This document shows positions 44,001-53,600 of a stretch of DNA of 64,000 bases, one piece after another. The DNA comes from Tubulanus polymorphus. Taxonomy: Eukaryota > Nemertea > Palaeonemertea > Tubulaniformes > Tubulanidae. The stretch covers positions 6,927,001 through 6,991,000 of the forward strand of contig NC_134031.1 in NCBI RefSeq assembly GCF_964204645.1. Direction: 5' to 3'. Numbering within the stretch: the stretch's first letter is position 1; each line of letters starts with the position of its first letter. The position numbers and the translations under genes were made by a program. Under the pieces are notes generated by a model. That model ran no database searches. It saw only the letters and a list, made by a program, of their open reading frames with translations, and was not told where the DNA came from.

Positions 44001-45580
44001 TAAGCTTTCTCTGTATTTTCTAATTCAGTTGATTTAAGCTGTCTTTCAGGATGCCTGTTCAATTATATGATATGCCCTATTTTTAGGTGCACCCTTCCAC
44101 GAAAGATCCGTCCCTGCCTTTCATTGTCCCACCACATATATCATTGTTTTACGGTGTAATGGTTTTGTCGTTACAGGACGAAAACAACATGAAAATGAAG
44201 AGAATGCAAGAACATACGAAATATCTTCACCTAGCAGAAATAGAGGTTAGAATACTCGATTGTCGAAATACCACAAACATTTCCGTGTAACATATTGTTA
44301 GAAAATTTTGTTAAAAAACAATTATTCCGCAGGCGCTCAACAACAAATATCATACGTTACTGAAGTCGAATCGACAGTTGGAAACGCATATAATGCAGCT
44401 TAGAGATCGTATTAGTCATATGGAATCATCTAAAGATGATGGTAAGTTCAAAACTGGGTTCGGCTAGATGGTGGAGAAATGAACGATATTTCAAATGATT
44501 TCAGTCTGAATTACCAGGAACTGTTTGTTAGTCTGCGATCAATGAGGTCCCACGGTTAAAATTTTTAGAGATTTCTGAAGTTCCTAATTCTAGCATGCTC
44601 CCCGGCAGGGATTCAAACCTGATGGTATTGCTAGACTCAGCCACGTCACGAAACCCTGCCAAGTGCGCAGGTACTATAGCAGTTTGCCACAAGCAAACTT
44701 GCGGCACCAATCAGATTGTCCGTTGTATAATTACTAAGGCAAATTTCATGGAAAACCACAGATGGAAAAACCTGGGCTAAAATAAAGCAGGATTTCTGAT
44801 TGGCTAATGACGACATCATCTAAACTGCGAACTCGCGCGAATCAGGCAGGGTTTCCTACCGTGGCTGAGTATTGATGCCACCAGGTTCAAATCTCTACCG
44901 GGGGAGGATTATTTGTAGCATTTCTTTAGTCTTCCTCTACCGTCTAATCGTAAAATTTTTGTTCATCATCTGTTTTTGTAGGTTCGATGAAAAGCTTGAG
45001 TAATTCAGCTCGGTCGAGTCCGAGCCCGGATAAGATGGACATCAGGCGCGGCAGCGGTCCGTTAGAGCTGTGCGCTCACGGCAGTTCATCGGGCCGCGTT
45101 CTAACGTACTCCGATAATACGCAAACCGATACGCCGCCTATCGACGTAACCGCAAACCACAACAACAACCAACATACGGAAACCAACGGCGGTCATGATG
45201 ATGAACCGCCTGGCTTTGAGGGCGACGTTTGCAACGGCATATCGTCGCGGCGTAGTTCCGATTCCGATTTGCCGAGTTCGTACCCGGGTTTGAGTAAACT
45301 GCACCGGCACGTCGAGAAAGACTACAGCTGCAGCGAGGGACACGATCGTTCGATCAACTACGAGGACGTTATCAAACCGTTCGTGCTGTCGTACGACACG
45401 ATCGCCGGCGGCGGCAAACAATCGACGAACGCGAACGCCGACGCGAGGGGCAGCGGCGAGGACACCCATGGTGGTGGCGGCGTAATCGACGAGGACTACG
45501 CGTGCGAGGAAGCCGCTGAGTGGCAGGAAACAAGGACGTCGCGTAGTAGTACGTTAATGGATAGCGGTATCGATTCGTAG
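29038..45580 (+). CDS. TSC1: Hamartin (tuberous sclerosis 1), complete, 21 coding exons
   Basis: Exons: 29038-29161, 29741-29844, 30723-30875, 31550-31694, 31921-32075, 32659-32732, 33319-33482, 34391-34579, 35429-35484, 36148-36562, 37001-37195, 37907-38443, 39180-39305, 40671-40837, 42083-42213, 42298-42394, 43271-43508, 43601-43689, 44177-44245, 44333-44441, 44982-45580. Every junction is GT/AG and phases sum to 3936 nt, 1311 residues (human 1164). The N-terminal helical core (about 77-306) carries NLLGYIVRKQPSW, VSVYALFHRLYGMYPCNF and RWKHMEIHDIIIECAK, all close to human hamartin. A variable Ser/Pro middle holds LPYEDMFPFALP (the human PPYDHLFEVALP motif) and ENIDWTHFGG. A coiled coil runs from about 813 to 1112 (LHMQLMFERHKREQHAQRNRR). 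Hamartin stabilises tuberin, the Rheb GAP, restraining mTORC1 at lysosomes. Exon 10 uses the second of two AGs (36146-36147); the first would meet an early stop. The introns carry at least fifteen repeat insertions. Confidence 0.95.
29285..29445. repeat. GGCCCGGGCCAAAT dispersed repeat in TSC1 intron 1
   Basis: gatttggcccgggccaaattgg ... ggtcgggccaaacaggcac; relative of 15419-15625. Confidence 0.4.
30042..30410. mobile_element. MITE family B, copy 2 (TSC1 intron 2)
   Basis: agggtacctacaactccttg at the left, gatctgtagggaccct at the right, with the tttaatttgagcaaaatgcc core. Confidence 0.7.
30903..31128. mobile_element. MITE family B, copy 3, truncated
   Basis: ggtcccttcgtctcaatgattcc through aatttgagcaaaatg. 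The family's right end is missing, and the sequence abuts the family C element at 31144. Confidence 0.6.
31144..31434. mobile_element. tRNA-like inverted-repeat element (family C), copy in TSC1 intron 3
   Basis: catccattctcctccggcgg at the left and tgctggaggaggatg at the right. Right arm contains gggttcgaatccctg (B-box-like). Ends about 115 bp before the next exon. Confidence 0.65.
32990..33240. repeat. Imperfect minisatellite (aggtgtccactgtagag)
   Basis: Repeated gtgtccactgtagag / gtgttcactgcagag / gtgttcactattgag words at 15-25 bp spacing in TSC1 intron 6, with a unique insert near 33125-33180. Confidence 0.7.
33579..33859 (+). mobile_element. TTAA-flanked piggyBac-like MITE (family A), best copy
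   Basis: 281 bp. Termini ccctttcagtgctg and gcgctgaaaggg form an inverted repeat, flanked on both sides by TTAA (33575-33578, 33860-33863). Sub-terminal palindromic words ccgcagtgcggtgta and ctgcactgcggtgtag. TTAA target duplication is diagnostic of piggyBac-type transposition. No ORF. Confidence 0.85.
34963..35301. mobile_element. MITE family B, copy 4 (TSC1 intron 8)
   Basis: ggatccctacaactccttgatt at the left and tgatccgtagggact at the right. Confidence 0.65.
36631..36964. mobile_element. MITE family F, copy just upstream of TSC1 exon 11
   Basis: cagggtggccacctacctgg at the left, cagtggccaccttg at the right, gtcagggaa words inside both. Its right end is 36 bp from the acceptor-exon boundary at 37001, so the branch point may lie at or inside the element. 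Confidence 0.7.
37520..37845. mobile_element. MITE family B, copy 5 (TSC1 intron 11)
   Basis: agggtacctacaactcgattcc at the left and gatctgtagataccct at the right. Ends about 60 bp before exon 12. Confidence 0.65.
38652..38880. mobile_element. Inverted-repeat element family G, copy 2 (TSC1 intron 12)
   Basis: cgagagaaatcccgcaataatt at the left, aattattgtgggatttctctcg at the right, with tagccatcatcaggcgtactg facing cagtacgcctggtgatggcta in the middle. Same termini as 24206-24410. Confidence 0.7.
39565..39846 (+). mobile_element. TTAA MITE (family A), copy in TSC1 intron 13
   Basis: Flanked by TTAA at 39561-39564 and 39847-39850. Termini ccctttcagtgctg / cactgaaaggg. A 27-bp internal tandem copy of tgctgactaatcaataccc is specific to this insertion. 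Confidence 0.85.
40955..41378. mobile_element. MITE family B, copy 6 (TSC1 intron 14)
   Basis: agggtcccttcgactccttg at the left and aatctgtagggaccct at the right. Together with copies 1 and 2 it is among the most complete copies, about 420 bp. Confidence 0.7.
41419..41554. mobile_element. Small inverted-repeat element with ggccagttgctcaaaagtt ends
   Basis: aggccagttcctcaaaagtt pairs with aacttttgagcaactggccc. Relatives at 46314-46443 and 46759-46926. Confidence 0.55.
41580..41996. mobile_element. Family E-related element (TSC1 intron 14)
   Basis: caggcacagatccagggcc at the left, gtctggatccgcgcctg at the right, with ttgccctttttcg-type words inside. Adjacent to the preceding element. Confidence 0.45.
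43876..44116. mobile_element. MITE family E copy (TSC1 intron 18)
   Basis: gggcggatccaaggggagg at the left, gaaagatccgtccctg at the right, interior atattaaactgatacctaaaaa as at 11837. Ends 60 bp before exon 19. Confidence 0.6.
44594..44910. mobile_element. tRNA-like inverted-repeat element (family C) in the last TSC1 intron
   Basis: catgctccccggcagggattc at the left and caaatctctaccgggggagg at the right, with the shared ggatttctgattggctaat middle. Ends about 70 bp before the last exon. Confidence 0.65.
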
Positions 45581-45607
45581 CCGACGCTCGCATGTAGGAT
45601 CGTTACT

Positions 45608-46070
45608 AATGTCTATTTCAACTCGACTTGAGAGCACATCGGGTGGCCTAGTTTGATCAGTTTTGATGTTACATACCTGATAAAAGTGTTATTAGGACCA
45701 GAAAGCACTGGCAGTTGACCTAAACCATTGATTTTTAATCCATTTTAAACTGATTGAAGGATATCTAAAAATAGTCTGCATTGAAATATGTTTCAATATG
45801 TTTCCATGCCTACCAACTAAAGTTTGGTGTGTAGGCATGGGAACATTGTTAAACTTTCAAATCATGGAGTCACTTTTCTCTCATGAACCCCTTTCAATGC
45901 AGACTTTTTGGATATCCTTCAATACAGTTTAAAGTGGATTAAAAAATGATGTTTTAGGTTAACTTCCAGTGCTTTCTGGTCCGAATAAGACTTTCATCAG
46001 GTGTGTACCACCAAAACTGACTGAGCTAGGCCACCCGGTATGCTCTCAAGTCAGGTTGAAATAGACATTA
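45608..46070. mobile_element. 463-bp foldback element in the TSC1 3' UTR
   Basis: Perfect 16-bp termini TAATGTCTATTTCAAC / GTTGAAATAGACATTA begin 27 nt after the TSC1 stop. The pairing continues inward through gagagcacatcgggtggcctag / ctaggccacccggtatgctctc, ggaccagaaagcactgg / ccagtgctttctggtcc and gaaggatatc / gatatccttc to a central hairpin (catgcctacc ... gtaggcatg). A half copy lies at 58110-58304. Confidence 0.85.
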
Positions 46071-46313
46071 GCTAAGACTGCGCTCAAATGTTCGATGCAC
46101 CAAGCTCTTGGCCGAGGCATTGCTGAGGATACTGATCTGTTATTAGCTGAAGCGCCGATCCGAATGGATATTTTTAGTTCGAAATAGGATGTATTCCAGT
46201 AGCTGTTAAAATTCTTAGCCAGGTCCTGAAATAGCTGGCACTTAAACATAGGATCAATGATCATCACTAGCTAGGGTGTACCACGTTCTTGGCTGAGGCA
46301 TAACGATAATACT

Positions 46314-46443
46314 GGGGCCAGTTGGTCAAAAATTGGTTAAAGATAACCGGCGGGTAAATGCCGTAGTAATGATGAACTTTTAATCGTCACTACGTCAACT
46401 ATCCAGTGGTTAACTCTAACCAACTTTTGAGAAACTGCAGCCC
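46314..46443. mobile_element. Small inverted-repeat element (ggccagttg ends)
   Basis: tggggccagttggtcaaaaattggtta pairs with taaccaacttttgagaaactgcagccc. Confidence 0.5.
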
Positions 46444-46758
46444 TGATCTGTTATTCGTAACTAGCTCAAGCTCTACTCCGAATGGATATCTTTAGTTCCG
46501 ACTCGATATAGTTTTTAGCCAGGGCTCAAACAAGGAATCAATTTGTTGTAACTGTAATTAAACTAAAAGGGGATAGTCCTCTTCATTGCTCCCTGTTGAT
46601 GAACTGTGGATGACTGACTCGTTATGTATCTGTGTATCCTAGACACTGTCCGTCTGCAACTGCTGCTTTTTCGCTGTTGTATAATACGCACTCTTCCATT
46701 CCGCCGTTGGTCATCTTTATTGAATTCAGTCCACTTCGGAAATGACATATCAAGGATC

Positions 46759-46926
46759 CAGTCGCTTAAAAGTTGGTTGAAGCTATCTCTAGGATGAATA
46801 CCTTAGTATAAGGCCATCCCATGATAATTGTCTGTTTTGCCGTATGGCCTAACCATGAACTTTTAATTGTCGCTATGTCACCTAGCCGCTGGTTATCTCT
46901 AACCGACGTTCGAGCAACTGGCCCCC
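46759..46926. mobile_element. Small inverted-repeat element, diverged copy
   Basis: agtcgcttaaaagttggttg at the left and ctaaccgacgttcgagcaactggcccc at the right, with the family's tgaacttttaattgtcgctatgtc interior. Confidence 0.45.
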
Positions 46927-47715
46927 AGATTGCCATGATGACCCAGATCTACTACTGTGGGTTAGAATTTGAGTCTTATAGACTGTTAGATATTAGGGGG
47001 AAACGAATTTTGACTCTGCCATGTCAAATACACCTCGTCCAAAATTGGAACAAGGTTCAACACCGTTGGAAAAAGTACTGATGCAAATCAAATTGATTTC
47101 CCTAATGTGATTTATCTGATGGCCAGAAGTAGATAGCTAAGTTTTTCTGTTAGGCTTGATTTTCTAGAGACTGCTGAACAAAGTGCAATAGACTCCACGT
47201 TGAAACTTCCATAACTCGAATAGTAGATTGACTAATAATAAGTCATTTTCTAAATAGATTTGATGATATTGAAGCCTTACCTAGAACGATTACTAAAACA
47301 TGTACCGGGGTATGATGGATTGATTATTTTGATTTTGCTCCCGACACGCATTTAAAGAAGTTTTTTTTATTTTATTTTTGATGCAACCTATCGACCTGTT
47401 GGTGAAAAGTTGTATAAATTACATACATGCAAACAGTCTAGCTGCTGACTGTCATATGCTGGCTATGGTTTCGGTTTCACTGCGCCTGTATAAACAATAT
47501 GAAAACTTGATAACGATGAATTATGCAAAATCATCTTTGCTGCCGTGATCATTCTTCCCGGTTGTTACTACATCTCGTACGTAGTTGGAAATAGAATTTT
47601 TATGCATATAGTCAACCATTGACCTTTTTTTGAGAATTGACAAATAAATGATGAGACTATTAGTGAAGCAGCGTTTGTTGACACATTGTATCATTAGAAA
47701 CTACATGTCATTCTG

Positions 47716-47922
47716 GGCGAACTTTGGTTTTCGAAGTTAGTTGATAGTGGTCGCGCCATAGTTCGTCGTAACCTATATCTGTGTCGGCCATCTTGGAAGT
47801 AGGTCCGAACTACAGCGACCGTGCTCAATCGCGTGGTCAACTATTTCTGGACCATATTTCCGACTCACTGATATTCGGTTTCACTTAGTTCGCAAATAGT
47901 CGACTAACTCCAAAGTTCGCCC
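47716..47922. mobile_element. MITE family D, copy 2 (inverted)
   Basis: gggcgaactttggttttcg at the left, caaagttcgccc at the right, with the interior of 12787-13022 reverse-complemented (ggccatcttgg, ggtccgaac, gtggtcaact). Confidence 0.7.
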
Positions 47923-48032
47923 TGATTGCCAGGGTGGCAATATTGAATAGCAGATCAGCTAGGCCTACCAGTCATCCGTAGTGGGTACATTGTATGAGAT
48001 ATCTCATAGTAAGCGGCAAACCTTTGTTAAAA

Positions 48033-48247
48033 CCCTTTCAGTGCGTCTATACCGCAGTACATCTTATAAATCGGAAGATGGCAGCACCTGTCAAACATAG
48101 CTAAATATAAGCAACTAATAATACATTGCACCGCAGTGTAGACACACTATAGTTGTATGCCCGTTATTTAACACACTAGGATGAAATTTTAAGAGTTAAC
48201 GAACTATATCCAGCATTTCTGGAATTAATTAGTTGGCACTGAAAGGG
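48033..48247 (-). mobile_element. TTAA MITE (family A), inverted internally shortened copy
   Basis: ccctttcagtgcgtctataccgcag at the left and gttggcactgaaaggg at the right. TTAA follows the right end (48248-48251); the left flank is TTAA plus two extra A residues. Confidence 0.75.
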
Positions 48248-48973
48248 TTAAAAAAGCTAGAAGAAAATATCATTAAGGCATTTTGCATGTAGAATATGGT
48301 TCCATATAAGCATGTACAGAATTGATATCATAAAATGATGGATTATTGAATGTATGCCAAAGAATTGAATTGATATAGTCGATCATGTACAGGTATTATA
48401 TCATTATTGCATGAGGGCAGAGGAGATCGACGGTTTTATTATGGATTGTTCTTGCAAATCTCTAAAACTTATACAAGCGCGAGGATGTAGATTTATAATC
48501 AATCATCTGAATTTAGTAATTATTACCTTACAGTATTAATAGGCAAAATATATTTATTTACGTAAGTGATTAAACCCCCAAAGAGCCGTAGTCATTGACG
48601 GCAAATTCGATTTAAAAGTTTATTTGAAATTTCATGCGTGTACTTCAGTATTTGGATGACTTATAACTTGTAAGAGAATTTATACGAATGTAAATTGAGT
48701 AATAAGTTATCAGGGTGTTAGCTGCCTAAAAATTCATGAGAAATTTGAATAGCTATAATTGTTCTCCCTCAGCGGGGACTCATACTGAGAGGCATCATGG
48801 CTCTGCTTCTAAGAGAGCGTTAAAATAGTATGTACAATTTGTACCAAAATTGCACAAGATCGTTCAAGGGGGAGGGGGGTCTTTGAATGCTCCCTAATGG
48901 AACACTGACCAGAAAATTGCGTGGACCCAATCAGATTTACCTTTACGCATTTCAGTTAACATAGTCGTAATAC

Positions 48974-49421
48974 CATCCACCCCCGGCACGGATTCGAACC
49001 TGATGGCATTGAGACTCGCCAAGGTACAAAACCCTGCAACACTAGCCCGTGTTCACAGGTACATACGCAGCTTAGATGATGTGATTGTTAAGCAATCAGA
49101 AATCCCGGTTTATTCCCAGCCTGGGTTTTCGATTTATAGTTTATCCGTGAAATTTGCCTCAGCAATTATACGAGCAATCCAGGGTTTGATCTAAGGAATA
49201 AAAGCCTTTTGCAAGACGAGTGATGATGATAACCTACTCGCCCAAATGAGAATATACTTGTCTCAGGCAATGGGACAAGTGCTTAGATCGGACCCCATCT
49301 GATTGATGCTGAAAGTTTTTGTGCAGCAAACCTGCGCACCCGGTCTAGTGTGGCAGGGTTTTGTGCTGTGGTGGCTAAATCTTACGATACCATCAGGTTT
49401 GAATCCCTACCGGGGCGGCTG
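48974..49421. mobile_element. tRNA-like inverted-repeat element (family C), expanded copy
   Basis: catccacccccggcacggattc at the left and gtttgaatccctaccggggcgg at the right. At 448 bp it is longer than its relatives (290-330), so about 120 bp was inserted or duplicated inside. Confidence 0.55.
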
Positions 49422-50197
49422 TAGTGATATAGGCATTTCTTTGGGCTCGGTTGCCTTTTAGCCAGTAAAATCGACGCCATTTCTGATTGGCTGACAATGA
49501 GGTTAATTCATAATCTGAATCTGGAATGCTAATAATGCACTCGTGTCCACTAGGGTAGGGTTTCGTACCATGTACAGTCTTTCGAAGACATCTCGTTTGA
49601 ATCCCTGTAGAACGAAGAAGGCTTTGGATTCGGTTTCGATAACCTCAAAATATTGCAAAATATTGGAAATGAATGTAACCTGCTTTGGTGAGTTGGTTTT
49701 GTACGTCACTGCCCGCATGGCCATTCGTGTAAAAATCTATTTTAACATCGATTATTGAATCCTTGAAATAGGTTCGCTTTGTAAAATGTTTGCTAATTAT
49801 CAACCATTGTTCGTGTGTTATTCTAGGGGTTTAAAAAAAAATTTCATTGACCAATGGCTCATGCAAATTATTGTCATTACTGGAATCGATGGCAAATTGT
49901 GACGATGATAAATACATTATTTACAAATTGAAAATTCAATAGAGAAATAAATTGTCTTATTATTTATAAGAAATTTCGTCTGGTTTATTTTCTCACTAGC
50001 TTTGTCTATAGTTTTCGAGGCATTGCAGCGTCGAGACCGCAGTAAGACTGGCATTGTACTGACCAGTACCGAGTGGAGACAAGTTAACTGACCAGTACAG
50101 TGACAAGTTAGCTGGCCAGATTGAATGGGATAGGAGAGAAGTGCTTGACTAAGCAGCACCAAATGTCTAAATATATTCCTAAACTGACCAGTACTTC

Positions 50198-50438
50198 CAG
50201 GGGTGGATCCAGGAGCAGACTTTTGACAGGAGCACTAAGAAATGAAAAACGGTAGGGCAAGTTAAGTATCCACACAGCCAAAACAAGGGTCTGAAATTTG
50301 AAATTTCAGTGCATTTTCATACAATTTCTAGGCACCTGAGGGACAATAAAGAGTATAAGCTAAATCTTGTGCTGAAGACTGCCGTCTCATTAGTTGCAGG
50401 AGCACGTGCTCATTGTGCCCTGTCTGGATCTGCCGCTG
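50198..50438. mobile_element. Family E-related element
   Basis: caggggtggatccaggagcag at the left and ctgtctggatctgccgctg at the right. Confidence 0.5.
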
Positions 50439-50642
50439 TATATCTGGCATTTTTCATTGAAACTGATTATTTCTGAGGAGTATGAAGGGTCAAGACAACA
50501 AATTGATACCTATGCGCATCATTACTCTGGAGTAGAGAATCGGTTTAACTGACTGGAATCTATTTGGATGTAGGTGAGCAGTGCTCCAAGTTGAGATAAC
50601 AATCTACTCAAGACAACGACTTGTACTGTAAATGATGATGAC

Positions 50643-50648
50643 TTTATT
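50643..50648 (-). other. Poly(A) signal AATAAA of MRPS18B
   Basis: tttatt on the plus strand, 21 nt beyond the minus-strand stop codon, implying a very short 3' UTR. Confidence 0.65.
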
Positions 50649-50668
50649 GTTGAATAATTTTCAATATG

Positions 50669-53600
50669 CTACGAAGACGAATTCGAAGGTTTTTGTTGTT
50701 GTTTAAGTTGTGGATAATAATCTGCATAATCGAAACGTTTAAATGGAAGAGGCATGTCCAAATATCCGTAGTCGTACGCTTGTTCTATCGCTATTTGTAA
50801 ATTCATCAGCTGTTTTCGACACACTCCTGAAAACAGAAAGTACATACAAGCTGAAATTCAAATTTCCCCAAAATTTTTCAGTCATAGATACTAGAGCAAC
50901 ATCCATGGAAACCACTGGTGATCTTATTCAGCCCAGAACTTCAAACTTTTTCAATTTATTGGCCATGGAATATAGTCTGACAATCTAAAAATTATATGAT
51001 ATATGCCCATGCGACATCGACAGGAACTTTGGTAACCTGTACCTGCGGAGATCGGGGACTATAATCGGACGCGAATAAAATATGTAGTTTATTTACAAGG
51101 GTTACAAATTTCTGATCTATTAGGTGACAGTCTTGTGCCCTACTAACTGGGCCATTGTGACTGCATGTATGGTAGTACTATGCTGAAAATTGTTTTGATG
51201 CAAAGATAGTCCATGATTAAAATTCCTGCTCACTGACTGGCTGAAATTTTGTTTGCCTCCATTTGGCCCCCTTATAAAAACAGCAGAACCCACTTAATTC
51301 GGATCCCTTGGGACCAACAACATTCATCCAGTTTATGGGATATGCAGATTGAAAGTAATTTTCTTGCATATAAATGAACAAATGGACTGAAAATATTGTC
51401 CAAATTAGACCAAAATCCGGATTAAGCGCGTTTGACTATTTTCCCAGCTGTTAATAACCGTGTCACCAGTTATACAATGACTACCACACCAAGTTTCTCA
51501 GCCCATTATTTCTCCACAGCAACACCATTCGGTACATAGTTTCGTATTAATATATAGATAACTGACCTGTTTTTAGGGGTGATAATTCCAAACCGCTATG
51601 AGGATCGATAAACTGCTTCAAAAGATTCACATTCTGAAACGAGAGAGCGAACATTTCAATACTACGAACGAAATCATCACGGAAAGAAAACTATTTCGTA
51701 TCGATTTTTTCTTTCATGAGAAACTTACCGCAGGGTGAAGTACCAGATATTCATCTCTACAAATAGGACATGGGTTTCCGCAGATCTTGTCGCCTCTCTG
51801 TAATTATAGTGTCTTCATGGTTAAAAGCCTTCGGCTGAATAAAGCATTTTAAGCCTGCTTTCATTATTCGAATTGAGCCCTTTGCCGATGAAAGTACAGT
51901 AGAACTCGCTTAAAATTCGGGTCACCTGGGACTGGAAAATCTTGTCCGAATCAAATTTGAATTATGCGCTCTCATTTGAAACGAAACGGCCTAGTGGAGA
52001 TTGGAATTTTAGTCCGAAATAAGTAAAAATCTGATTAAAAATCGATCCGAATTAAACGAGTTATAACTACGGGCCTATATAGCATTTTTGCGAACTTACA
52101 ATGCATTGTTTACGCGTCTTCTTTGGTTGATATTGCCCTTTGAAATTTCGTTTGTACTTCGTCCAAACCGGTTCATCTCCGTACACCTCGCTGTAGGCTG
52201 AAATACAGAGATAAATCATCAGCTTCACAGGTCAGCATTCAGTCAGCTGATATGGCTTTGCTGTTTCATTATTCTTCATTTATTTAATTACCCCATTTCT
52301 ACGGGTACGCTTTAGGGTTCAAATCTAAAAACAGCTATGCAACTTAGTAGCTGCTGGGCCATAGAATATCCATACTAAATTTTGGTAATGAACTGATAAG
52401 GATTAGTAGCAATTCGCAGGAATACGGGCCCCACCCAGCAATTGGATCAGGCCTGTACGCAGACTACTTTTGGTGGGTGCGAATTCAGATATGGTGGGTC
52501 TTATTTGACAGCGGAGCCAGCAATAGTGAGCGCCACAGGCGTCCTCTCCTGAGAAAATTTGAAGCGTTTTAGAGACATTTTCAGCCAATGTTAGTGAATA
52601 TTTCAAAAAATCCATCAAGACTAGATTGTAGTCTCTAGGAATTTTTGATATTTCATATATTGAAGTCACTGAAACACTAATGCGTAATCCAATAAATTTT
52701 TTCTAACAAAAATAGTGGAACTCAGGATCTTGTAGGGCGGTGTGTTCGCACCCAACGCACACCCCGAGTATGGGCCTGTGGATAAGGAATGCAGGCCACT
52801 GGGGCTATTCAGGCAGAAGTTCGTACAGTAGCAAGTCTAACGGCGCCATCAGCTTCGAATCCCAGCTGAGGACAAGTTGCTACTGGTTTCTTCTTCATTG
52901 ATAGTAGAATTGAACCCTAATATGAAATCTGAATAAGAAAGCCATAAACACAGCTGAATTCTCAAAAAAAGATGCCTATAAGCCGAGTAGATAGTTACCT
53001 GTCGAAGCCAGATATCTTTGACTAGTTTCTAATGAATGATTCGGTCGAGGATTTATTGGCGTTTGATCATCTGCGTTGCTACTCTCTTCAGTTTCCTCTG
53101 CCTCGTTATAACGACGATTAGCGACTGAAAAATGTCTCTACGGATAGAGTGAGAAAAGAAATTTATGAAATTAAGCTGCGGTAAGTCTAGTTAAGGCCAA
53201 AATCGAGCTACGTCTACACTTGCTTCTGGTACCCGGGTTACGCGTCTACGGTACGCTCGAAACACAGGTTCAAGGCAGAGTCTTCCGCAAAACCCGTGTT
53301 TTATAGAAACCCTCTTGGAAAAGAAGGGTTCATACATTCCGCATTGAACCCGCCTTCCCGTAAAACTCCGCATTTCCTCTAGTGTAGATGGTAAACCTAT
53401 TCAATTCAGCGTTCAGGGCACCACAATTGACCATGAACTTGAACTACATATGTGGATTCTTACTACCGAAACTGCCTTACGTGTAGATGCTACTCGCTGC
53501 GAACGCGGGTTTTCGTCGAACCCCCGTACATCGAAACGCCGGTTTTCGTCCAACCCCTGTACATCGAAACCCAGGTTCAACGAGCTAGTGTACACGTGGT

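Larger units (their letters stand above)
45581..50642. other. Spacer between convergent TSC1 and MRPS18B
   Basis: No coding exon recognised. Contains the foldback at 45608, small inverted-repeat elements at 46314 and 46759, family D at 47716, family A at 48033, family C at 48974 and a family E relative at 50198. A possible TSC1 poly(A) signal (caaataaatg) is at 47643-47648; nearer candidates are not obvious. Confidence 0.55.
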
